From the NCBI GenBank assembly GCA_027449525.1, contig DAIDLK010000031.1, positions 1 to 9,018 of the forward strand: DNA of 9,018 bases. The letters run 5' to 3'. Made by a program: the position numbers and the translations under genes. The stretch is from Legionellaceae bacterium. Its GTDB lineage: Bacteria > Pseudomonadota > Gammaproteobacteria > Legionellales > Legionellaceae. How positions within the stretch are numbered: the first letter of the stretch is position 1; the number at the start of each line of letters is the position of its first letter. The notes below the pieces were generated by a model. The model was not told the DNA's origin. It saw only the letters and a list, made by a program, of their open reading frames with translations, and searched no databases. Positions 1-5,838 of this stretch are shown piece by piece.

Positions 1-66
1 AATTTTTATCCAATGCACTATAGTAAAATAAGTAATCTTCGTCAATTTTTTTACGGTGGCTTGTGT

Positions 67-510
67 ATGCGTAGACTCGGCAGCGGGTGGGTAGTATGGT
101 GTTTTTCTGCTCATTTGTTTGCTTTTCCTTGTTATCTAACGGTTATTAAGCAAAATTGCTGGAAAGATTACGCAGTGACCGTCACCATGTATGATGCCGC
201 AACAGAAAAAAAATTGAGCGTGGCTCAGCTCGAGGCTGATGAATTATGGACGCGGATAAAATTCGAATGTCAGCCAAAGCATTCGCTAAATTTTGTCGCT
301 CAATTTTCTCCCGCAGTCTGGGAAGGTGAGGAAAACAAGATGTATCCGGGAAAACGAAATTGGTTCTTACCGGAAACGATTACCCCTAACGTGTTGGCCT
401 GGAATGTTCAAATTTGTTTTCCAACGGATTTTTCCACGGTCCCTTTGCCGGCAAAAGTGGAAAGTGAATGCACTTGCGATGCGAGTGTTGTACCAAAAAT
501 TAACGATTGA
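67..510 (+). CDS. Secreted six-cysteine protein of unknown function
   Basis: I do not recognise a characterised family. The 147-residue product begins with two arginines and a hydrophobic stretch (about residues 8-20), which looks like a Sec signal peptide cut near Ala19. No lipobox precedes a cysteine. The mature part holds six cysteines (22, 31, 68, 117, 135, 137), an even number that suits three disulfides in the periplasm or outside the cell. It is rich in aromatic residues and has no transmembrane segment after the signal. Start choice: the ATG at 67 has GGTGG at 55-59 with a 7-nt spacer, while the ATG at 13 would add 18 residues ahead of the signal peptide and has no visible ribosome site. 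Small proteins of this look are annotated as periplasmic hypotheticals in Legionella-like bacteria, but that is memory and not a search. A TATAGT at 19-24 could be a -10 box; its -35 would fall at the window edge. Coding is likely; function is unknown. Confidence 0.72.
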   Translation: MRRLGSGWVVWCFSAHLFAFPCYLTVIKQNCWKDYAVTVTMYDAATEKKLSVAQLEADELWTRIKFECQPKHSLNFVAQFSPAVWEGEENKMYPGKRNWFLPETITPNVLAWNVQICFPTDFSTVPLPAKVESECTCDASVVPKIND

Positions 511-556
511 GATCATCACGACAAGTCTTATAACACCCTTTTTTTGCGAGACTTGT

Positions 557-588
557 TTGTCATATTGGCTTAGTCTATGCTGTTAAAT
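557..588 (+). promoter_or_regulatory. Possible promoter of the small secreted protein gene
   Basis: TTGTCA at 557-562 matches the -35 consensus at five of six bases. The best -10 partner is unclear: TTAAAT (583-588) sits 20 bp away, which is long. TATATT at 591-596 is a better -10 (five of six) but lacks a good -35 at normal spacing. The gap between the two flanking genes (511-622) is AT-rich and shows no other gene. Confidence 0.28.
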
Positions 589-610
589 GTTATATTGATG
601 AAATACTTTC

Positions 611-616
611 AGGAGA
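611..616 (+). promoter_or_regulatory. Ribosome binding site of the 67-residue protein
   Basis: AGGAGA lies 6 nt before the ATG at 623. It is a near-consensus Shine-Dalgarno site and is the main support that this very short frame is translated. Confidence 0.75.
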
Positions 617-622
617 AAAAGA

Positions 623-826
623 ATGAAAAAGGTTCTTGGTTCGTTGTTAATGCTGACAAGTTTATTAGCGATAAGTCCTATTTCTATGGCTTACACAATG
701 GATAATATGACGAATGATGCATCCGATGTTGTTAACGGCACGGTGGATGCCACCAAAGATGTTGGCCGTGCCACCAGCAAAGCCATTGAGTCCACCGGTA
801 AAGCAACGAAAGACGTGTTTCAATAA
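623..826 (+). CDS. Tiny secreted protein with an 11-residue-periodic amphipathic helix
   Basis: This 67-residue protein is not recognised as a named family. It starts with a textbook signal peptide: two lysines, a hydrophobic core at about residues 4-20, and a likely cut after Ser-Met-Ala at residue 23. The remaining 44 residues lack cysteine and proline and are rich in Ala, Thr, Asp, Lys and Val. Small hydrophobic residues recur every three to four positions from 36 to 66, and the string ATKDV occurs at 43-47 and again at 61-65. This gives a near 11-residue period, like LEA-type or apolipoprotein-type helices. It is therefore probably a periplasmic helix that may pack on membranes or on itself, but this is inference. 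It has its own strong ribosome site and a strong terminator just downstream, so it looks like a monocistronic and possibly well-expressed gene. No neighbour hints at its role. Confidence 0.75.
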   Translation: MKKVLGSLLMLTSLLAISPISMAYTMDNMTNDASDVVNGTVDATKDVGRATSKAIESTGKATKDVFQ

Positions 827-854
827 TCAATTCGTTCCTGTTTCACTCAATTTT

Positions 855-879
855 CCGCGGCTAGTCCGCGGTTTTTTTT
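855..879 (+). terminator. Intrinsic terminator of the small secreted protein gene
   Basis: A perfect 6-bp all-GC stem CCGCGG/CCGCGG (855-860 and 866-871) with a 5-nt loop is followed directly by eight T residues (872-879). It lies 28 nt after the stop codon at 826 and insulates the small gene from the mraZ promoter downstream. Confidence 0.92.
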
Positions 880-926
880 GCCCCCTCTCTTCTGCCTTCT
901 TTATAACCTATTAGGTCGCTTTTTGC

Positions 927-956
927 TTGACTAACTTGCGATTCTTGCTCTATAGT
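927..956 (+). promoter_or_regulatory. Sigma70-type promoter of the mraZ-murE cluster
   Basis: TTGACT (927-932) and TATAGT (951-956) each match consensus at five of six bases, with an 18-bp spacer. Transcription would start near 963, giving a leader of about 60 nt before mraZ. The MraZ boxes lie just downstream of this start, which is where a repressor could block initiation or early elongation. Confidence 0.7.
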
Positions 957-964
957 GTTAATAA

Positions 965-1001
965 GTGGGATAAACTAGTAAAAAAGTGGATAATTGTGGG
1001 A
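965..1001 (+). promoter_or_regulatory. MraZ boxes (operator)
   Basis: Three direct repeats of the MraZ recognition element are visible: GTGGGA at 965-970, a degenerate GTGGAT at 986-991, and GTGGGA at 996-1001. The last two are exactly 10 bp apart, as in known MraZ boxes (TGGG cores separated by about one helical turn). The first is 21 bp upstream of the second, about two turns, as if a middle box had decayed. MraZ is known to bind such repeats in front of its own gene, so autorepression of the cluster is likely. Confidence 0.78.
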
Positions 1002-1009
1002 AATTATCC
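988..1009 (+). repeat. 8-bp perfect inverted repeat around an MraZ box
   Basis: GGATAATT (988-995) and AATTATCC (1002-1009) are perfect inverted repeats, and the 6-nt spacer between them is exactly the MraZ box GTGGGA. In RNA this would be a short, mostly AU hairpin in the mraZ leader ending 5 nt before the ribosome site at 1015-1020. In DNA it could be a site for a dimeric regulator. The arms are certain; a function is not shown. Confidence 0.6.
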
Positions 1010-1024
1010 TGACTAGGGGGTAAC

Positions 1025-1468
1025 ATGTTTCGTGGCATTAATGCGATCACAGTCGATGGAAAAGGGCGTTTTGCCGTCCCGGCTCGTTATCGTGATACGC
1101 TAGGCGAGCATGTGGTGCTAACTATCGATACCGAAGAAAAATGTTTGCTACTCTACCCCCTCAGCTCCTGGCAAGTCATTGAACAAAACCTGCAGCGCCT
1201 TCCAAGTTTTAATGCTGTTTCACGGCGCATACAGCGTCTGTTGATTGGCCATGCTACGGATGTACAGTTGGATGGTAGTGGACGCATACTGTTACCTGCG
1301 TTATTAAGGGATTACGCTGGTTTGCAAAAACACACTGTACTGATTGGGCAAGGTAATAAATTTGAGTTGTGGGATGAAGGGTGTTGGCAAGAACGTCGCC
1401 AGCAATGGCTGGAAGAGGAATCGGCAACTGACCGTGTGCCAGACGAAATGAAAACCTTTTTTTTGTGA
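1025..1468 (+). CDS. mraZ: MraZ, transcriptional regulator of the division and cell-wall cluster
   Basis: MraZ is a ring-forming DNA-binding protein of the SpoVT/AbrB-like fold that represses its own cluster. The product has 147 residues, the usual length for the family. The two tandem half-domains are both visible with the conserved DxxxR pattern: Asp11-Gly-Lys-Gly-Arg15 followed by a Pro at 19, and Asp83-Gly-Ser-Gly-Arg87 followed by Pro91. The start is the standard Met-Phe-Arg-Gly, with AGGGGG at 1015-1020 and a 4-nt spacer. It is the first gene of the cluster, with its predicted binding boxes directly upstream. The 3' end contains eight consecutive T residues (1457-1464) just before the stop codon, which is 11 nt upstream of rsmH. 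RsmH and MraZ are known to influence each other's effects in E. coli, and the adjacency fits that. Identification is secure. Confidence 0.96.
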   Translation: MFRGINAITVDGKGRFAVPARYRDTLGEHVVLTIDTEEKCLLLYPLSSWQVIEQNLQRLPSFNAVSRRIQRLLIGHATDVQLDGSGRILLPALLRDYAGLQKHTVLIGQGNKFELWDEGCWQERRQQWLEEESATDRVPDEMKTFFL

Positions 1469-1479
1469 TAGAGGCAACC

Positions 1480-2412
1480 ATGCAAGGTAATCATCAAGCT
1501 GTTCTCCTACACGAAGCCATCGCAGGACTTCAGGTTCAGCCAGCAGGCATTTACGTGGATGGTACGTTTGGGCGCGGCGGACATGCCGGCGCTATTTTAG
1601 CTCAACTGGGTCCGGCGGGGCGATTAGTGGTAATAGACAAAGACTTAACGGCCATTGAAGTAGCCACGCAACGTTTTAGCCAAGACCAACGAGTACAGAT
1701 TGTTCATGATTCCTTTGCCAACCTCAATAAAGTTGCGCATCAACTTGGTTTCGTAGGCCAGATCAATGGAATAGTATTGGATCTTGGTGTATCGTCTCCG
1801 CAGCTAGATAACCCTGAACGCGGGTTTAGTTTTTTACAAGATGGTCCGCTGGACATGCGCATGGATCACACGCAGTCTCTCGATGCACAACAAATAGTTA
1901 ATCAATTCAGTGCGGAAGAGTTAGCGACGCTGTTTAAACGTTACGGCGAAGAGCGTTTTGCGCGGCGTATTGCTAAGGCCATTGTCACCGCGCGTGAAGC
2001 AGAGGGTCCCATTCAAACTACCACGCGACTAGCTGAAATTGTTAAGCAAGCCAACCCGCAATGGGAAAAGCACAAGCATCCTGCAACGCGTGTTTTTCAA
2101 GCCATTCGTATTAAGGTTAATCATGAATTAGATGATCTAACGTTTGGTTTAGCGCAGGCGCTTAACGTATTAGCTATTGGTGGTCGGCTAGTGGTGATTA
2201 GTTTTCATTCGCTCGAAGATCGTTTAGTGAAACAGTTTATGCGTAAAGCAGCGCTGGGTGATGAATTGCCGGTTGGCGTTCCAGCGCTTGCCTCAGACAT
2301 TAAAAAAACCTTTAAGTGTGTAGGTAAAGCAATCAAAGCCTCTCTAGCTGAACTGCAGAGGAATACTCGCGCTCGGAGTGCTGTGCTGAGAATAGGGGAG
2401 AAAATAGCATGA
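1480..2412 (+). CDS. rsmH: RsmH, 16S rRNA cytosine-1402 N4-methyltransferase
   Basis: RsmH (MraW) uses S-adenosylmethionine to methylate N4 of C1402 in the 16S rRNA decoding centre. The product has 310 residues against about 313 in E. coli. The SAM-binding motif DGTFGRGGH is at residues 27-35, LDLGVSSPQLD at 100-110, the HPATR-FQAIR segment at 200-210 and SFHSLEDR at 241-248, all hallmarks of the family. Start choice: the ATG at 1480 has AGAGG at 1470-1474 with a 5-nt spacer. A GTG at 1465 in the same frame would overlap the mraZ stop but has only a T-run upstream and no ribosome site. The gene follows mraZ by 11 nt and overlaps ftsL by 4 nt (ATGA). It is cytosolic. Identification is secure. 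Confidence 0.97.
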   Translation: MQGNHQAVLLHEAIAGLQVQPAGIYVDGTFGRGGHAGAILAQLGPAGRLVVIDKDLTAIEVATQRFSQDQRVQIVHDSFANLNKVAHQLGFVGQINGIVLDLGVSSPQLDNPERGFSFLQDGPLDMRMDHTQSLDAQQIVNQFSAEELATLFKRYGEERFARRIAKAIVTAREAEGPIQTTTRLAEIVKQANPQWEKHKHPATRVFQAIRIKVNHELDDLTFGLAQALNVLAIGGRLVVISFHSLEDRLVKQFMRKAALGDELPVGVPALASDIKKTFKCVGKAIKASLAELQRNTRARSAVLRIGEKIA

Positions 2413-2747
2413 ATGCTGCAGCGAAAATGATTCATCAAAGTAGTGTTTTTCAGGGACAATGGACTAACGTTCGTCTTTCAAGGCAGGTTGGTGTGAAAAG
2501 TGTTCTGGTCGTTCTCCTGCTCATTAGTGCATTGGCTGTTATTTATATCACCAACATGACCCGTTTCACCTGTGGTCAATTGGAGCAGGCAGAAGATAGG
2601 GCGCACCAATTGCGTATAGAGCATGGTCAATTGCTGCTCGAGCAAGCTAGTTTATTGAATCCAGAGCGCTTGGAGCGTATTGCCAAACAACGTCTTCACA
2701 TGACCGTACCGTTGTCACAACACGCTTATTTGTTACGCTCAAAATGA
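2409..2747 (+). CDS. ftsL: FtsL, divisome membrane protein
   Basis: FtsL is a bitopic inner-membrane protein that works with FtsB and FtsQ at the septum and helps activate FtsWI. The 112-residue product shows the family layout: a short cytoplasmic tail (about 1-30), one transmembrane helix (about 31-48, all aliphatic), then a periplasmic coiled coil with leucines spaced by seven (68, 75, 82), and a short tail after a conserved Leu-Glu-Arg-Ile-Ala-type segment near 88-92. Sequence identity in this family is low, so the call rests on layout and position between rsmH and ftsI. AGGGGAG at 2394-2400 with an 8-nt spacer serves the ATG, which overlaps the rsmH stop. The 3' end overlaps ftsI in the same way. 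E. coli FtsL is 121 residues. Confidence 0.9.
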   Translation: MNAAAKMIHQSSVFQGQWTNVRLSRQVGVKSVLVVLLLISALAVIYITNMTRFTCGQLEQAEDRAHQLRIEHGQLLLEQASLLNPERLERIAKQRLHMTVPLSQHAYLLRSK

Positions 2748-4414
2748 GCGATAAGCTATCAAGGCGGTTTATTGCGGTTGCGTTTTTTTTTGCTCTCGTG
2801 TTGACGCTACTATTGTGGCGCATGGTGGTGTTAACGGTACTTGATCGGTCTTTTTTGCAACACCAAGGTGATGCACGTAGTTTGCGTATTGTTGATATTC
2901 CTGCCTTTCGAGGGATGATTTTCGATCGCAATGGTGCCACCCTGGCCGCTAGCACGCCCGTTGAATCAATTTGGGTTGATCCGCGTCTCTTCAAGCCAAC
3001 CCCCCCGCAATTGCAGCAGTTGTCACGTTTGTTGCAATTGCCGCCAAAGCAACTATCTCAACGACTGCACGCAATGCATCAACGTGGATTTGTTTATTTA
3101 AAGCGCCAGTTACCGCCTTCAGTGACTCAATCGATTGCTGCACTGAATATTCCAGGATTGCACTTCCAGGCTGAATTTAAGCGCTATTATCCAGACGCTG
3201 AGAGTGTGGCGCAATTATTGGGATTCACTAATATTGATGATGATGGCATTGAGGGTTTAGAGTTGGCTTTTCAAGAGTGGTTAGTTGGCGTCCCAGGTAA
3301 ACGGCGCGTCTTAAAAGATCGCACAGGCCAAGTGATTGATGATTTAGGCATTGTGCAGCAATCGCGCCCTGGGCGTGATCTGCAACTTAGCATTGACCGG
3401 CGCATTCAATTCTTGGCTTACCAGGAGTTAACAAAAGCCTTAAGTGAATTTAAAGCAAAATCTGGCTCGGTCGTGGTGTTAGATACGCAGCATGGGGAGA
3501 TTTTGGCGGTGGCCAATGCTCCTTCGTTTAATCCAAATGCTCGAACCGGTTACAGCGTGGAACGTTATCGCAACAAAGCAATTACCGATGCTTTTGAGCC
3601 GGGCTCAGTGATTAAACCGTTTAGCATCGCTAGTGCGTTAGAGAGTGGTCACTATCAACCCAGCACGGTGATTGATACCAACCCCGGTTGGATGGTGGTG
3701 CAGGGGCATATGATTCGTGATGTTCATCAGTATGGCATTCTGGACGTGCGTGGTGTGTTGCAACACTCAAGTAATGTAGGTGTAAGTAAAATGGTTTTGA
3801 GCAGTCCACCTGAGCAATTGATTCAACTTTTATTACGTGCTGGCGTGGGAACGCGCACCGAAAGTGGTTACCCAGGGGAGAGTGAAGGAACGCTGATAAA
3901 AGCAAAAGAAGCAAATCCATTCGTATTAGCCACCTTGAGTTTTGGTTATGGCTTATCCGTAACGTCGCTGCAACTCGCTAAAATGTACAGTATTTTTGCT
4001 AATTCAGGGCGTTTAGTACCAATTCGATTTGTTCATGATGAGTCGGCCGAGCCAGGCAGCCAGGTGTTGAGTGCACGTATTGCGCACCAAGTATTGGATA
4101 TGCTGGAGTACGTAGTGAACGAGGGAACTGGGATTCCTGCGCAAGTGCAGGGCTATCGTGTGGCAGGAAAAACCGGTACAGCTCGAATGGCTGGAAAAAA
4201 AGGCTACACTGAACGGCGTTATATTGCCAGTTTTGTGGGTATCGCCCCGGTCTCAAATCCAAAATTAGTGGTGGCAGTAGTGATTAATGAACCGAGTTTA
4301 TCCAGCTATTATGCGAATCAAGTGGCAGCACCCTTATTTGCCAAGGTGATGGGGGCCGCCTTACGAATTTTAGCCATCGAGCCGGATGGCTCAAGGGCGC
4401 AGGGAGCGGCATGA
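2744..4414 (+). CDS. ftsI: FtsI (PBP3), septal peptidoglycan transpeptidase
   Basis: FtsI crosslinks septal peptidoglycan as the partner of FtsW and is a class B penicillin-binding protein. The 556-residue product (E. coli has 588) starts with a positively charged cytoplasmic tip and a transmembrane anchor at about 9-30. The periplasmic PBP-dimer domain follows, with the RGxIxDRNG motif at 56-64. The transpeptidase domain carries all three active-site motifs: Ser288-Val-Ile-Lys291 (acylated serine), Ser342-Ser-Asn344, and Lys476-Thr-Gly478. All catalytic residues are intact, so it should be active and a beta-lactam target. It overlaps ftsL at its start and murE at its end by ATGA, which points to coupled translation. 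Identification as FtsI, not PBP2/MrdA or a SpoVD-type protein, rests on cluster position and the absence of C-terminal PASTA repeats. Confidence 0.96.
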   Translation: MSDKLSRRFIAVAFFFALVLTLLLWRMVVLTVLDRSFLQHQGDARSLRIVDIPAFRGMIFDRNGATLAASTPVESIWVDPRLFKPTPPQLQQLSRLLQLPPKQLSQRLHAMHQRGFVYLKRQLPPSVTQSIAALNIPGLHFQAEFKRYYPDAESVAQLLGFTNIDDDGIEGLELAFQEWLVGVPGKRRVLKDRTGQVIDDLGIVQQSRPGRDLQLSIDRRIQFLAYQELTKALSEFKAKSGSVVVLDTQHGEILAVANAPSFNPNARTGYSVERYRNKAITDAFEPGSVIKPFSIASALESGHYQPSTVIDTNPGWMVVQGHMIRDVHQYGILDVRGVLQHSSNVGVSKMVLSSPPEQLIQLLLRAGVGTRTESGYPGESEGTLIKAKEANPFVLATLSFGYGLSVTSLQLAKMYSIFANSGRLVPIRFVHDESAEPGSQVLSARIAHQVLDMLEYVVNEGTGIPAQVQGYRVAGKTGTARMAGKKGYTERRYIASFVGIAPVSNPKLVVAVVINEPSLSSYYANQVAAPLFAKVMGAALRILAIEPDGSRAQGAA

Positions 4415-5838
4415 AATTAGCAACCTTACTCGAACCTTGGTTGACTCTTGAAACCGACCTAGTCGTGACTGGTTTGCAACACGATAGTCGACTAATTACA
4501 CCAGGTGATTTATTTGTCGCATTCCCAGGTGCCGCGTTTGACGGGCGAGATTTTATTCAGCAAGCAGTCCAAGTAGGTGCAGTGGCTGTGGTGTACGAAC
4601 CACAGCATGCACCTGATTTATCGCTGATGAGCATACCTTGTATCGCTTTGCCGGGTTTAGCACAACAACTGGGCCAATTAGCCAGTCGTTTTTATGCGAA
4701 TCCAAGTCAACAATTAAGCGTGATTGGCGTGACCGGCACTAACGGAAAAACTACTATCGCGTTTCAATTAGCGCAGGCATATGAGCACTTAGCTTGCCCG
4801 TCAGCTTACATCGGTACGTTAGGCATTGGCGCTTGTGAGGCTTTGCTGCCACTGCGTAATACCACGCCTGATGCGCTAACCTTACAACGTGCTTTTTCAC
4901 AAATGCACACCCAGGGCATCCAAGTTGTTTGTATGGAAGTATCCTCCCATGCACTGGATCAAGGACGTGTTACAGCCATCGCGTTTAAGCACGCGGTGTT
5001 CACTAATTTAACGCATGATCACCTTGATTACCACCATACGCTGCAGTCTTATGCTGAAGCGAAGGCCAAGTTGTTTGCTATGCCAATGCTTCAAAATGCC
5101 ATCATTAATGGTGATGATGAGGTTGCTGACTTAATGGAAGCGCAATTATCCAACCAAACGCGCTGTATACGTTATGGACTTCATGCAAATAATTTACACG
5201 TTCGTGCTGATGCTATTTCTTCGAACATGACAGGTAGCTTGTTTACTATTCACTCCCCTTGGGGTGAATTTGTTGTAAAGACGCGTGCTCTGGGTGAATT
5301 TAATATTTACAACAGTCTGGTGGCTAGTGGTTGTGATGCCGCTTCAACCACGGCGATCATGCCACAATTAATCGCCTCGCCTGGGCGGATGCAGATTGTG
5401 CACACGCAACCGGTGGTCATTGTCGATTACGCGCATACCCCTGATGCGTTAGAGAACGTGCTAAAAACGCTCACTGCGCTCAAACAAGCGAGTTTAATTG
5501 TGGTGTTTGGTTGTGGCGGTGATCGTGATAAAACTAAGCGGCCATTAATGGGAGCGATTGCTTGCCGGTATGCTGATAGGGTTATCTTGACGAATGATAA
5601 TCCTCGCACAGAAGCACCCGAAGCAATTGTGCAGGACATCCAAGCTGGCATGACTGAGACAAACAACGTTTCGGTCTGCTTGGATCGTCAACAGGCGATT
5701 CAGCTCGCGTTGCAACTTGCCAGGGCGGACGATTTAATTTTAATTGCCGGCAAAGGGCATGAAAATTACCAAGAAATAGGCCATGAACGATTGACATTCT
5801 CAGACCAAGCCGTGGTAAAAGATTGTTTCCAAAATTAA
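4411..5838 (+). CDS. murE: MurE, UDP-MurNAc-tripeptide synthetase (meso-diaminopimelate-adding)
   Basis: MurE adds the third amino acid to UDP-MurNAc-L-Ala-D-Glu in the cytosol, using ATP. The 475-residue product has the three-domain Mur ligase layout. The ATP-binding loop GVTGTNGKTT is at 106-115. Lys218, in the YAEAK segment, matches the carbamylated lysine of the family. Asp396-Asn-Pro-Arg399 is the DNPR motif of enzymes that use meso-diaminopimelate and not lysine, so the cell wall is of the DAP type. AGGGAG at 4401-4406 precedes the ATG, which overlaps the ftsI stop. The usual next genes (murF, mraY) are absent: the stop codon abuts convergent nagZ, sharing TTAA at 5835-5838. No terminator is evident, so the transcript must end inside or beyond nagZ. 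Confidence 0.97.
   Translation: MKLATLLEPWLTLETDLVVTGLQHDSRLITPGDLFVAFPGAAFDGRDFIQQAVQVGAVAVVYEPQHAPDLSLMSIPCIALPGLAQQLGQLASRFYANPSQQLSVIGVTGTNGKTTIAFQLAQAYEHLACPSAYIGTLGIGACEALLPLRNTTPDALTLQRAFSQMHTQGIQVVCMEVSSHALDQGRVTAIAFKHAVFTNLTHDHLDYHHTLQSYAEAKAKLFAMPMLQNAIINGDDEVADLMEAQLSNQTRCIRYGLHANNLHVRADAISSNMTGSLFTIHSPWGEFVVKTRALGEFNIYNSLVASGCDAASTTAIMPQLIASPGRMQIVHTQPVVIVDYAHTPDALENVLKTLTALKQASLIVVFGCGGDRDKTKRPLMGAIACRYADRVILTNDNPRTEAPEAIVQDIQAGMTETNNVSVCLDRQQAIQLALQLARADDLILIAGKGHENYQEIGHERLTFSDQAVVKDCFQN

Noticed and set aside
13..66. ATG at 13 as the start of the first gene
   Set aside because: It would place 18 extra residues in front of a clear signal peptide and has no ribosome site.
521..556. 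Inverted repeat ACAAGTCT/AGACTTGT after the first gene, as a terminator
   Set aside because: The 8-bp stem is real, but the loop is 20 nt, the T run lies inside the loop, and no T tract follows the stem. It may be chance.
1465..1479. GTG at 1465 as the rsmH start
   Set aside because: It lacks a ribosome site, and the ATG at 1480 has AGAGG at good spacing and gives the family's usual N-terminus.
3630..3920. Minus-strand open frame of 96 residues inside ftsI, and similar frames inside murE and fadI
   Set aside because: No ribosome sites or recognisable motifs; they lie opposite well-supported genes with intact active sites.
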